64,000 nucleotides of DNA, taken from contig JAGRIJ010000008.1 of NCBI GenBank assembly GCA_020443295.1, positions 59,371 through 123,370 on the forward strand, written 5' to 3'. Source of the DNA: Alphaproteobacteria bacterium (GTDB lineage: Bacteria; Pseudomonadota; Alphaproteobacteria; Micavibrionales; Micavibrionaceae). The notes under the pieces were generated by a model, which was not told where the DNA came from, made no database searches, and was given only the letters and a program-made list of their open reading frames with translations. This document shows, in pieces, positions 35,976 to 45,058 of this stretch (its first letter is position 1; each line of letters opens with the position of its first letter). The position numbers and the translations under genes were made by a program.

Positions 35976-37268
35976 ATGTCACAACCATTTCGGATCGGGA
36001 TCGCGGGCTTGGGAACCGTCGGGGCGGGGGTTGTCAAGATCCTCCAGAAAAACGCGGAATCTATTGAAAAGCGTGCAGGGCGGCCGATTGAGATCGTGGC
36101 GGTTTCAGCCAGGAACAAATCCCGGGACCGTGGTGTAGACCTGTCCTCCTATGATTGGGTTGATCATACGCCTGATCTGGCGGCTTACGAAGGCATTGAC
36201 GCTATTGTCGAAGTGATCGGCGGCTCGGAAGGCACGGCAGCGGATTTGGTGCGCGCGTCCCTGAAAAATGCCCGCCACGTGGTCACGGCGAACAAGGCGC
36301 TCTTGGCTCATGACGGCTATGAGCTTGCCCAACTGGCCGATGAAAAGGGCGCTTGTCTGATGTATGAAGCGGCTGTTGCCGGGGGCGTGCCGATTATCAA
36401 GGCGTTGCGCGAAGGGCTTGCCGCCAATGAAATTAAAAGCATTTACGGCATCCTGAATGGAACCTGCAATTACATCCTTACCACGATGCGTCAGACCGGT
36501 CGCGACTTTAACGATGTTCTGAAAGAAGCGCAGGCCGCAGGCTATGCCGAGGCCGACCCGGCCTTTGACATCGACGGCATCGACGCAGCTCATAAGCTGT
36601 GCATCCTCGCGGCGATCGCGTTTGGTGTAAAACCGGATTTTGACTCTCTCACCATCGAGGGAATCCGCCATATCAACAGCACGGACATCGCCTACGCCAC
36701 CGAATTCGGCTACCGGATCAAGCTTCTGGGCGTCGCGCGCCGGGAAAACGGCAAGATTTTGCAGGTGATGGAACCTTGCCTGGTTCCCATCGAAAGCCCC
36801 ATGGGGATTATCGATGATGTGTATAACGCGGTCTATGTCGAAGGTGACTTCGTTGAAACCCCGCTTTTCACCGGAAAGGGCGCCGGGCAGGGGCCGACGG
36901 CCTCTTCCGTGGTGGCAGATCTGATCGATCTGGCCCGCGGTCACAGGCTCCCGGCTTTTGGCATCCCCGCAAAAGAGCTCAAGGACGCCGTTTGGGCCGA
37001 TCCCGGTGAAACCGTCAACAGCTACTACCTGCGCCTGATGGTCATCGACAGGGCGGGCGTAATCGCCGATGTGTCAGCCATCCTGCGCGACCAGAACATC
37101 TCGATCGAAGGGCTGGTGCAACGGGGCCGTGCGCCCGGCCAGCCGGTCCCCGTCATCATCACGACGCATGAAACCCGCCACGCCGACATGGCCGCCGCCT
37201 GCGATCTGATCGAAAAGCTTGATTGCTGCGTGGAAAAGCCGCGTCTGATGGTGATCGAGGAATTATAG
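35976..37268 (+). CDS. hom: Homoserine dehydrogenase
   Basis: About 430 residues from ATG 35976, with AAAGGA nine bases upstream; the frame extends to ATG 35940. It reduces aspartate semialdehyde to homoserine for threonine and methionine. Motifs are IGIAGLGTVGAGVVKIL (NAD(P) binding), VTANKALLAHDG, GILNGTCNYILTTM, AEADPAFDIDGIDAAHKL and the GAGQGPTASSVVADLID stretch. A C-terminal ACT domain (about 345-425, MVIDRAGVIADVSAIL) suggests feedback control by an amino acid. It starts the conserved hom-glpX-recJ run. Confidence 0.95.
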   Translation: MSQPFRIGIAGLGTVGAGVVKILQKNAESIEKRAGRPIEIVAVSARNKSRDRGVDLSSYDWVDHTPDLAAYEGIDAIVEVIGGSEGTAADLVRASLKNARHVVTANKALLAHDGYELAQLADEKGACLMYEAAVAGGVPIIKALREGLAANEIKSIYGILNGTCNYILTTMRQTGRDFNDVLKEAQAAGYAEADPAFDIDGIDAAHKLCILAAIAFGVKPDFDSLTIEGIRHINSTDIAYATEFGYRIKLLGVARRENGKILQVMEPCLVPIESPMGIIDDVYNAVYVEGDFVETPLFTGKGAGQGPTASSVVADLIDLARGHRLPAFGIPAKELKDAVWADPGETVNSYYLRLMVIDRAGVIADVSAILRDQNISIEGLVQRGRAPGQPVPVIITTHETRHADMAAACDLIEKLDCCVEKPRLMVIEEL

Positions 37269-37335
37269 GCTTGATCCTTTTGTAACCCCTGCAATAGGAT
37301 AAGGGCGCTTCTCATAAAATCAGGAAGACCGGACC

Positions 37336-38361
37336 ATGACACAACAGGCACGCACGATGACCAGCAACACCGAAGAACAGGATTTGAATATGGACCGCAA
37401 CCTCGCGCTCGAAGTCGTGCGGGTGACCGAAGCCGCGGCGCTGGCAGCCTCAAAACTGGTCGGGCGCGGTGATAAGGACGGGGCGGATCAGGCGGCGGTA
37501 GACGCCATGCGCCATGCGCTCAATTCTCTCAATATCCGCGGCAAGGTCGTCATCGGCGAAGGCGAACGCGATGAAGCCCCCATGCTCTATATCGGCGAGG
37601 AAGTGGGAACAGGTTCCGGCCCGAAGGTCGATATCGCCCTCGATCCCTTGGAAGGAACGGATATCACAGCGCGCGGCGGTCCGAACGCGCTGGCGGTCAT
37701 CGCCATGACGGATGAAGGCGGCTTCCTGAACGCCCCCGATGTCTATATGGAAAAAATATCCGTAGGTCCGGGTATCGATCCGAAAATCCTGAGCCTCGAT
37801 GATCCGATTGGCGACGTCCTCAAACGTCTGGCGAAAGAAAAAGATGCGGAAGTCGGCGAATTGACGGTCTGTATCCTCGAACGCCCCCGGCATGAAAAAC
37901 TGATCAGAAGCGTCCGGGACTCCGGTGCGCGCATCATCCTGATCGGCGATGGCGATGTCAGCGCAGTCATCGCGACGACCGACCCGGAAAATACCGGGAT
38001 CGACCTGTATGTCGGCTCCGGCGGCGCGCCGGAAGGCGTATTGGCGGCGGCAGCGTTGCAATGCACAGGCGGTTCAATGCTCGGAAGGCTGGTCTTCCGC
38101 AACGATGATGAAATCGCCCGGGCCGAACGCTGGGGCATCACCGATCTGAACAAGATTTACAGGACAGGAGATCTGGCCAGCGGCGAAAACGTCATGTTTG
38201 CGGCCACAGGCGTAACCGACGGCGCGATGTTACGCGGCGTGCGCCGTTCGCCGGGCGGAGCGAAGACCACCTCGATCGTCATGCGCTCGAAATCCGGCAC
38301 CATCCGCCGCATCGAATCCAGCCATAATTTCCGCCGCAAGACATGGCTGCAGGCCATATAG
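37336..38361 (+). CDS. glpX: Class II fructose-1,6-bisphosphatase
   Basis: 341 residues. GlpX hydrolyses fructose 1,6-bisphosphate, for gluconeogenesis. Family signatures are NLALEVVRVTEAAALAAS, VVIGEGERDEAPMLYIGEEVG (metal binding), DIALDPLEGTDITARGG and GSGGAPEGVLAAAALQC. The first 18 residues vary and ATG 37390 would also serve. It lies between hom and recJ, as in many alphaproteobacteria. Confidence 0.94.
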   Translation: MTQQARTMTSNTEEQDLNMDRNLALEVVRVTEAAALAASKLVGRGDKDGADQAAVDAMRHALNSLNIRGKVVIGEGERDEAPMLYIGEEVGTGSGPKVDIALDPLEGTDITARGGPNALAVIAMTDEGGFLNAPDVYMEKISVGPGIDPKILSLDDPIGDVLKRLAKEKDAEVGELTVCILERPRHEKLIRSVRDSGARIILIGDGDVSAVIATTDPENTGIDLYVGSGGAPEGVLAAAALQCTGGSMLGRLVFRNDDEIARAERWGITDLNKIYRTGDLASGENVMFAATGVTDGAMLRGVRRSPGGAKTTSIVMRSKSGTIRRIESSHNFRRKTWLQAI

Positions 38362-38434
38362 CCTCTGTGGATAAAATCCGCCTCTTTTCTCCCTCTCTCT
38401 ACTGCCGAAGGATCAAAAATCCTATCCTGATTCC

Positions 38435-40267
38435 ATGACAAGCGATGTTCTGGTTCCTGAATCCCTGATGCGGGCGCGCTGGGTGCTTTCCGATGCGCCA
38501 CTCGATGACATTGAAAAAATTGCCCGCGCCCACGGCGTGCCGGAAATCATCGCGCGCCTGTTATGCGCCCGTGGCATCGGCGCGCAGGACGTTCAGGGTT
38601 TCCTCCGCCCGACCTTGAAGGACAACTTCCCCGATCCCTTCACCATGAAGGGAATGGACGCCATGGCTAGCGATCTGGCGCAGGCGATAGAGGCAAAGGC
38701 AAGCTTTGCGATCTTCGGGGATTTCGATGTGGACGGCGCAACCTCCTCAGCGATCCTCTACCGCTTTTTTAAACATCTGGGCTTCGATCTGCCCGTCTAT
38801 ATTCCTGACCGCGTGGGTGAAGGCTACGGCCCGAATATCGAGGCGCTGAAAACCCTGCGCGGGCAGGGCGTGGAAATTCTGCTGATGCTCGATTGCGGAA
38901 CCACCGCTTTCGATGTGATCAGGTCAGGAAAGGAAATGGGCCTGAAGATCGTCATCCTCGACCACCACGAAGCCGAGGAAAAACTCCCCGAGGCCTGGCA
39001 CATCATCAACCCCAAACGCAAGGACGATACGTCCGGCCTCACCATGCTGGCCGCCTGCGGCGTGACGTTCCTGTCCTGCGTCGCCGTGAACAGCCGCCTG
39101 CGCGAGCGCGGCTATTATGCCGCACAAAACCTTAAGGAACCGGACCTGAAATCGTTCATGGATATTCTGGCGCTCGGAACGGTCTGCGACATGGTGCCGC
39201 TGACCGGTCCCAACCGGCTCTTTGTGCGCTCGGGGTTTGCCACGCCCGAAAGCAAATTGAACACGGGCATCAGGGCTTTGATGAATGTCGCGAAGATCAG
39301 GACGCCGATAACGACCTACGATGCCGGTTTTGTTCTCGGCCCACGCATTAATGCGGGCAGCCGCGTGCACAAGGCCGATCTGGGCGCACGCCTCCTCAGT
39401 ACCGACAATCCCGAAGAAGCCAAAAACATCGCGTGGACCCTTGAGGATTGCAATAAACTCCGCAAGGACATGCAGGCGGAAATGGAACGCGAGGCCATCC
39501 ATAGGGTCGAAAGCCGGAACCTGCAGGAGGCTCCTCTGATCCTCGTCGACAAGGAAGGCTGGCATCCAGGCCTGAGCGGCCTGGTCGCAGGAAACCTGAA
39601 AGAAAGATATGGCCGCCCGGCCTGCGTCGTGACTTACGCGGAATCCCTCTCCGGGCTGGTAGAGGGCCGCGGGTCCGGCCGCTCCGTCCCCGGCATCCAC
39701 ATCGCGCAGGCCTTCATAGACGCGCGGGTCGCCGGGTTGCTGGAAAAGGGCGGGGGACATGCGATGGCGGGCGGCTTTACCGTTCTCCCCGAAAAACTCG
39801 ATGCCCTTCGGACATTCCTCTGCGAACATATCAGTGCACAAGCCGCATCGGGAGAGGTGAATATCACAACCTCCATCGACGGGGTTCTCTCCGCGCGCGG
39901 CGTGACCGTTGAACTCGTCACCTTGCTGCAGGATTTTATCGGTCCTTTCGGGCAGGAACATCCCGAACCCGTCTTTGCTTTAACCGACATGAAAATCCAG
40001 AGCGCCGATATCGTGGGCGAAAAACATGTGCGCGTTATGGTGTCCGATCCTGAGGGAGGCCCGCGTGTGAAAGCCATCGCCTTCCGCGCCGTGGGAACCC
40101 CTCTGGGCGAACTCCTGCTTAGCCGGAATACGGGCCCGGTCCATCTGGCGGCCACGCTTAAGATCAATGAATGGCAGGGACGTCAGAGCGCCGAGGCAAT
40201 AATCGTGGACGCCGCCCCCTCGACACGTCTACAATCCGCCCGCGTCCGTGACGCGCAAAGAGCCTAG
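38435..40267 (+). CDS. recJ: Single-stranded-DNA-specific exonuclease RecJ
   Basis: 610 residues. It degrades single-stranded DNA 5' to 3' in recombination and mismatch repair. The DHH-family motifs appear in order: FGDFDVDGATSSA near 92, LDCGTTAFD near 150, ILDHHEAEEKLP near 175, GTVCDMVPL near 248. The DHHA1 segment has GHAMAGGFT near 445, and a C-terminal OB-like domain ends the protein. It begins about 75 bases after glpX. Confidence 0.95.
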   Translation: MTSDVLVPESLMRARWVLSDAPLDDIEKIARAHGVPEIIARLLCARGIGAQDVQGFLRPTLKDNFPDPFTMKGMDAMASDLAQAIEAKASFAIFGDFDVDGATSSAILYRFFKHLGFDLPVYIPDRVGEGYGPNIEALKTLRGQGVEILLMLDCGTTAFDVIRSGKEMGLKIVILDHHEAEEKLPEAWHIINPKRKDDTSGLTMLAACGVTFLSCVAVNSRLRERGYYAAQNLKEPDLKSFMDILALGTVCDMVPLTGPNRLFVRSGFATPESKLNTGIRALMNVAKIRTPITTYDAGFVLGPRINAGSRVHKADLGARLLSTDNPEEAKNIAWTLEDCNKLRKDMQAEMEREAIHRVESRNLQEAPLILVDKEGWHPGLSGLVAGNLKERYGRPACVVTYAESLSGLVEGRGSGRSVPGIHIAQAFIDARVAGLLEKGGGHAMAGGFTVLPEKLDALRTFLCEHISAQAASGEVNITTSIDGVLSARGVTVELVTLLQDFIGPFGQEHPEPVFALTDMKIQSADIVGEKHVRVMVSDPEGGPRVKAIAFRAVGTPLGELLLSRNTGPVHLAATLKINEWQGRQSAEAIIVDAAPSTRLQSARVRDAQRA

Positions 40268-40294
40268 GCAAGCGCTCGGGGGAGCATCTAAACC

Positions 40295-41218
40295 ATGATC
40301 GCGAAAATCCGTCCTGTCATCGAGGGTCATTTCGGCCTGTTCCTTCTGGCGGCCTTTATGATCGGCCTGACCGTGCCCGGCCTGAAAGAAACCCCCAAAA
40401 TCGTCATCCTCATCCTGCAGGCGCTGATTATTCTTTTCGCTTGCTCAAAGATCAAGCTTGATGACTTCCGGGGCTTTAAACCAAAAGAGATCGCAGGCTT
40501 TTATATCCTGCGCTTTATCATCCTCCCCGTAATCATGTTTTACATCGCCTCGTGGCTTGTACCCGATTACCGCTATGCGCTCCTGCTTCTCGGCCTGATG
40601 CCCTGCGGCGCCACATTGCCCGCAATGATGAGTATTATGGGCGGGAACCCTGCACTGGGCCTGACGGCAACAACCGTTTCCGGCCTTCTCTCGCCCTTTA
40701 TCGTTTTCGCGATGTTCGCGGCCTTCAGCACGCTCGATCTGCAACTCGACCTGTGGGGCATGTTCCAGACCCTGTTTTTTGTCATCTTCTGCCCGGTCAT
40801 TGTCTATTTCGCTTTCCTGCGCCGCTTCGAGCCCCTGAAACTGACCATGCGCACCAACGCCTCGATGATGGCGATCCTGCTGATTTTCGGCGTCATTATG
40901 ATCGTCGTCGCCTACCAGAAGGACCGTTTTTTTACCGAGCCAGCCTTCTTCTTCGCAGCGCTGGCCATAGGCGCTCTAACCTATTTTATCTATTACGCGC
41001 TGGGCTGGTTTCTGTTCTCTGCCCGCGACCTCAAAACCCGCATCAGCTATGCTTTAATGGGCGGAAACAATAACATAGCTCTCGCCATCAGCCTCGCGGC
41101 GCTTTATTTCCCCGAAAAGGAAATGTTTATTCTTGTAGTCTGGGAAATTTTGTGGATAATGGGTGTTACATTATTTCAGTTGTATGTGAAAAATCTCCCG
41201 TCACACAAGGCTGCATAA
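40295..41218 (+). CDS. BASS-type (bile acid:sodium symporter family) transporter
   Basis: 307 residues with about ten membrane segments. LLLGLMPCGATLPAMMSIMGGNPALGLTATTVSGLLSPF is the internal motif of the SBF/BASS fold, and YALMGGNNNIALAISLAALYFPE is the matching second-half crossing. The family moves organic anions, including bile acids, pyruvate and pantothenate, with sodium; related branches carry arsenite. The substrate cannot be told. GGGGGAG precedes the ATG. The next gene encodes a Cys/His-rich membrane protein. Confidence 0.85.
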   Translation: MIAKIRPVIEGHFGLFLLAAFMIGLTVPGLKETPKIVILILQALIILFACSKIKLDDFRGFKPKEIAGFYILRFIILPVIMFYIASWLVPDYRYALLLLGLMPCGATLPAMMSIMGGNPALGLTATTVSGLLSPFIVFAMFAAFSTLDLQLDLWGMFQTLFFVIFCPVIVYFAFLRRFEPLKLTMRTNASMMAILLIFGVIMIVVAYQKDRFFTEPAFFFAALAIGALTYFIYYALGWFLFSARDLKTRISYALMGGNNNIALAISLAALYFPEKEMFILVVWEILWIMGVTLFQLYVKNLPSHKAA

Positions 41219-41249
41219 CCTTGCGAATGGGCCAGTTTGCAGGATGAAG

Positions 41250-41705
41250 ATGCAGATCAGGAAAGTTCAGGGCTTGCTCAATGGCGTGGTGATCCTCTCG
41301 GAGGCCAGTCATATTTTTTGCTGCGTCCTGCCGACTCTTTTCAGCGTTATGAGTATTCTCGTGGGTCTGGGCGTTGCGGGTGCAATGCCGCTATGGCTTA
41401 GCGGGATCCATGACATGATCCATGTTTGGGAAGTGCCCATTATTATGACCTCTGCTGCGGTCCTGCTGATTGGGTGGAGCGTTCATTATCTCAGCCGGAA
41501 AATGGACTGTCATGATACAGGCTGCCATCACCCGCCGTGCGAACCTCAAAAAAAGAGCGCTGTGGTCATTCTGAAAATTGCAACCCTGCTTTTTATTGGA
41601 AATATCACCGTGTTTCTGATTTTTCACAAAGGGCTGCACACTCTCGGATTGATGCCCGAGAATCCGCCGAGCGCAGCAACGGATTCGCACGATAGGGGCG
41701 ATTAA
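41250..41705 (+). CDS. Small Cys/His-rich membrane protein, MerC-like by layout
   Basis: About 151 residues from ATG 41250 (AGGA five bases before); ATG 41244 is an alternative. Three or four hydrophobic segments are visible (about 25-48, 60-82, 105-125). The first contains [14 protein letters not shown] with a Cys pair, and the loop between the second and third carries [11 protein letters not shown], dense in potential metal ligands. The Cys-pair-in-helix plus small size recalls MerC-type metal transporters, but I would not assign it. It ends overlapping the convergent hisI by four bases. Confidence 0.6.
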   Translation: MQIRKVQGLLNGVVILSEASHIFCCVLPTLFSVMSILVGLGVAGAMPLWLSGIHDMIHVWEVPIIMTSAAVLLIGWSVHYLSRKMDCHDTGCHHPPCEPQKKSAVVILKIATLLFIGNITVFLIFHKGLHTLGLMPENPPSAATDSHDRGD

Positions 41706-42121
41706 TCGTCATCTGTAAAAATCAGAACGGCTTTTTCAAGGTCCGTAACGGGCAACTCTATTATCCGGTAAAAGCAACTCTCCCGTCCGGTATGACATGT
41801 ACCCTCTTCGGATTGACCGCCCGCAGGTTTTTTAACGTCAACTGAAAGAAGAAGACAATCCTGATCGCAATCCGTTCGCAGCCCCTTTACAACCTGCACA
41901 AACCCGCTTGTTCCTCCCTTATGCCACAGCGCTTTCCGACTGCGTGACCAGTAATGCGCTTCTCCCGTTTCCAGCGTTTTCAGCAGCGCGTCCTGATTCA
42001 TATACGCCATCATCAAAACATCGCCTGTTTTGGCATCGATGGTAATGCAAGGGATCAGTCCGTTGGCATCAAACTGAGGAAGAAAACGGTCCCCTTCCTC
42101 TAATTCGTGTTTATCTGTCAT
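41702..42121 (-). CDS. hisI: Phosphoribosyl-AMP cyclohydrolase
   Basis: 139 residues, the cyclohydrolase domain only, without the HisE pyrophosphohydrolase part. It opens the adenine ring of PR-AMP in histidine synthesis. Motifs are [33 protein letters not shown], the [15 protein letters not shown] metal Asp/Cys segment and the C-terminal [14 protein letters not shown] zinc cysteines. No other his gene is adjacent. It lies 18 bases after the small membrane-protein gene on the same strand. Confidence 0.95.
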   Translation of the reverse strand: MTDKHELEEGDRFLPQFDANGLIPCITIDAKTGDVLMMAYMNQDALLKTLETGEAHYWSRSRKALWHKGGTSGFVQVVKGLRTDCDQDCLLLSVDVKKPAGGQSEEGTCHTGRESCFYRIIELPVTDLEKAVLIFTDDD

Positions 42122-42139
42122 GGAAAACCTTCTTAAGGA

Positions 42140-42571
42140 TTAATAGGACCATGTATTGTCGACCCAGCGCCGTCGCCGATAATCATACTTTAACTCATTG
42201 CTGAGACTTCCGGCTCGTCCGCGAGGGTCCTTGATGCTGCAATAATATTCCGACTGGGTGTTCTGGTGAACGAAGCCATTGTGTAAAAGCATCGCGCGAG
42301 GGTAGGGCACATAACGGAGATAAACCTCCTCACCGTCCAGTTTGATATGTTCAAGGCTGTTTTTTGTCAGCAACATTTCATGTTCATGTTCCAGGGCCCA
42401 GTCCCTTGATTCTTCGCACATGCGTTTGGCAAGTTCAATCTCCCTTGCGACATCCTGATAATACTGGGCATCCCGCTGATTAAAAAGGGCGTAAATAAGC
42501 CCGCAAACAACCGCCGCAGCGGCCACAAGCCGGATATTAGGCTGCTCTTGGAACCATTCCAGTAAGGTCAT
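42140..42571 (-). CDS. Unrecognised single-pass membrane protein coupled to gshB
   Basis: 143 residues. One membrane segment (about 13-30, RLVAAAAVVCGLIYAL) is followed by a helical stretch (YYQDVAREIELAKRMCEESRDWALEHEHEM), then a small domain ending in a basic-aromatic YDYRRRRWVDNTWSY tail. Its start overlaps the gshB stop by four bases, so translation is coupled to gshB. No known family is apparent to me. Confidence 0.6.
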   Translation of the reverse strand: MTLLEWFQEQPNIRLVAAAAVVCGLIYALFNQRDAQYYQDVAREIELAKRMCEESRDWALEHEHEMLLTKNSLEHIKLDGEEVYLRYVPYPRAMLLHNGFVHQNTQSEYYCSIKDPRGRAGSLSNELKYDYRRRRWVDNTWSY

Positions 42572-43533
42572 CGCCTGTCCGCGCTCTGTTCGTATCGTCT
42601 TTCAAACGCATCCCAGAGCTTCGCCTCGATACACTCGTCATATAACATATTAAGATCCTGCACACCCGAAGGGCAGGTGACGTTAATTTCCGTGAGGAAC
42701 CCACCGATGACATCGATCCCGGCAAAAACAAGCCCTCTCTTGACCAGTTCCGGGCCGATCGCTTCGCAGATCTGCAGATCCCGTTCGCTCATCTCGCATT
42801 TTTCAGCCCGCCCGCCCAGATAAAGTCCTGCCCGGACTTCCTGTTTGCCCGGCACACGCAAAAAGCCGCCAACGGGTTTTCCCTCGATCAGAATAATCCG
42901 CTTATCCCCCTCGGTTTTTACTTCGGGAATAAATTTCTGCACGATGACCGCTTCCTTGTAAAATCTCTGGAACATATCAATCAGGGAGCCCAGATTGTCG
43001 CTTTTCTCGTCAACATGAAAAACCAGCGATCCGCCGTAATCATAGAGCGGCTTCAGGATAACGTCCCTATGCTGCGCATAAAATTCCTTGATGGCCTCCG
43101 GATCGGCGGTAATCAGGGTCGGGGGCACAAGATTTTTAAAATGCGTGACCAGAAGTTTCTCCGGCGCATTGCGGACTTCAAACGGGTCGTTGATAACCAA
43201 GGTCTTCGGGTAGAGATGGTCAAGGATATGTGAGGCCGTAATGTATTCCATGTTGAAGGGAGGATCCTGGCGCATCAGGACGATATCGACGTCTTGCCTC
43301 AGATCAAGAATGACCTCTTCGCCGACCGTGTAATAATTTTCTTTTTCCATCCTCGCATCTATGGATCGCGCCCGTGCGAGTACGCGTCCGTCCAGCAGCG
43401 AAAGGTTGGCTGGAGTGTAGTAATGTACGCTGTATCCGCGTTTGCGGGCCTCTACAATTAATGCAAAAGTGCTGTCCACATCGTGCTCAAGGCTTTCTAT
43501 GGGGTCCATCTGTACGGCGACGCGAAGGGTCAT
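42568..43533 (-). CDS. gshB: Glutathione synthase
   Basis: 321 residues. It adds glycine to gamma-glutamylcysteine. The ATP-grasp family pattern is clear: VAVQMDPIESLEHDVDSTFALI, DIVLMRQDPPFNMEYITASHIL, DPFEVRNAPEKLLV, VILKPLYDYGGSLVF, RIILIEGKPVGGFLRVP and the C-terminal TEINVTCPSGVQDLN. It is the first gene of a minus-strand operon with the small membrane protein and probably hisI. Confidence 0.95.
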   Translation of the reverse strand: MTLRVAVQMDPIESLEHDVDSTFALIVEARKRGYSVHYYTPANLSLLDGRVLARARSIDARMEKENYYTVGEEVILDLRQDVDIVLMRQDPPFNMEYITASHILDHLYPKTLVINDPFEVRNAPEKLLVTHFKNLVPPTLITADPEAIKEFYAQHRDVILKPLYDYGGSLVFHVDEKSDNLGSLIDMFQRFYKEAVIVQKFIPEVKTEGDKRIILIEGKPVGGFLRVPGKQEVRAGLYLGGRAEKCEMSERDLQICEAIGPELVKRGLVFAGIDVIGGFLTEINVTCPSGVQDLNMLYDECIEAKLWDAFERRYEQSADRR

Positions 43534-43623
43534 AAGTGTGTCTCGCTTGTTGCTTTTCTTACGTTTTTATACTAGCTCTGGTGACGAAAGAGAATAACGT
43601 TAGCGCGTAATACCGGGAAAAGC

Positions 43624-44988
43624 ATGAAATTTGAAGACCTTGGGCTAAGCGAAAATATCATGAAAGCCATCGCCGAGTGCGGCTATACGCAGCCGACTCC
43701 CATCCAGGCGCAGGCGATCCCCTACATCCTGATGAAGCGAGATGTGGTCGGTTTGGCTCAAACCGGGACAGGCAAGACGGCAGGCTTTACCCTTCCGATG
43801 ATCGAAATGCTTGCGGGCGGGCGGGCCAAGGCGCGGATGCCAAGATCGCTGGTGCTCTCGCCGACACGGGAACTGGCGGCCCAGATTGCACAAAACTTTG
43901 ACACTTACGGCAAGCACTCGAAATTAAGCAAGGCTCTCCTGATCGGCGGCTCTTCCATGGAAGAGCAGATCAAGATTTTAGAACGGGGTGCGGATGTTCT
44001 GATTGCCACGCCCGGCCGGCTTCTCGATCTTTTCGGACGCGGCAATATTTTGCTCAACGACATCAAAATTCTCGTGATCGATGAAGCGGACAGAATGCTC
44101 GATATGGGCTTTATCCCGGACATCGAGAAAATCTGCAGCCTCCTGCCGCCCATTCGCCAGACCCTATTATTCTCCGCAACAATGCCTCCTGAAATCAAGC
44201 GGTTGACAGCCAAGTTTCTCTCCAGCCCGAAAGAGGTTGCCGTGGCGCCCCCGGCGACGACCTCGGCGACAGTGGAAATGTTTTTAGCCTATGGGGATTC
44301 GCGCGGCAAAAAGGAATTGCTGCATAAAATTCTGGTCAGCGAAAAGATTCGCAACGCCTTTATTTTCTGCAATCGGAAGCGGGATGTGGATAGTCTGGCG
44401 TCTTGGCTGAAGAAAAAGGGGTATCAGGCTTTGGCCCTTCATGGAGACATGGCTCAGGCACAGCGGACCGAAACGCTTGCGAAATTCAAGGACGGCACAA
44501 TCCCGATTCTGGTCTGCAGCGATGTCGCAGCCCGGGGCTTGGATGTAATCGGGGTATCGCATGTTTTTAACTACGATGTCCCTCACAATCCCGATGATTT
44601 TGTACACAGAATCGGCCGCACGGGACGTGCAGGTCAGACCGGGCGGGCATGGACCTTGGCAACTCGGGAAGATGCAAAACTTGTCCAGGCCATTGAAAAA
44701 AATATCAAAGGTAAACTGCAGGTCTCCGATATCGGTAAGAAATCTCAGGAAGCCGAAGACGGACCCGATAAGGAGAAAAGCCCCGGAAAAACCAGGGGCG
44801 GCCAAGAGGAGCACCTGAAAACCGGCGGAAAAACTCCAAAAAAGTCCGGGAAACCTGCAGGCTCGGCAAGAAATACAAAGCCTTCTGCATCCGTAAAGGA
44901 AAAGGACGGGGGCAGGGATACTGAGACGGAAACGTCCAAGAGCGGCTTCGGCGACGATATTCCCGCGTTCTTCCAATCGCGCAAATAA
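43624..44988 (+). CDS. rhlE: DEAD-box RNA helicase, RhlE type
   Basis: 454 residues. The helicase core (1-370) has the full motif set: Q-motif PTPIQAQAIP, AQTGTGKTAG (Walker A), PTRELAAQIA, TPGRLLDL, VIDEADRMLDMGF, SATMP, and in the second lobe ARGLDVIGVSHV and HRIGRTGRAGQTGRA. The last 80 residues form a Lys/Gly/Ser-rich tail. RhlE-type helicases act in RNA turnover and ribosome assembly. The gene symbol is by family resemblance. Confidence 0.9.
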   Translation: MKFEDLGLSENIMKAIAECGYTQPTPIQAQAIPYILMKRDVVGLAQTGTGKTAGFTLPMIEMLAGGRAKARMPRSLVLSPTRELAAQIAQNFDTYGKHSKLSKALLIGGSSMEEQIKILERGADVLIATPGRLLDLFGRGNILLNDIKILVIDEADRMLDMGFIPDIEKICSLLPPIRQTLLFSATMPPEIKRLTAKFLSSPKEVAVAPPATTSATVEMFLAYGDSRGKKELLHKILVSEKIRNAFIFCNRKRDVDSLASWLKKKGYQALALHGDMAQAQRTETLAKFKDGTIPILVCSDVAARGLDVIGVSHVFNYDVPHNPDDFVHRIGRTGRAGQTGRAWTLATREDAKLVQAIEKNIKGKLQVSDIGKKSQEAEDGPDKEKSPGKTRGGQEEHLKTGGKTPKKSGKPAGSARNTKPSASVKEKDGGRDTETETSKSGFGDDIPAFFQSRK

Positions 44989-45058
44989 GCCTGAATTTTT
45001 CTGCTATCTTCTTTATAAGCCTTGACTTTCCGGGCCAGTCTTACACTATGGGAAAAGG

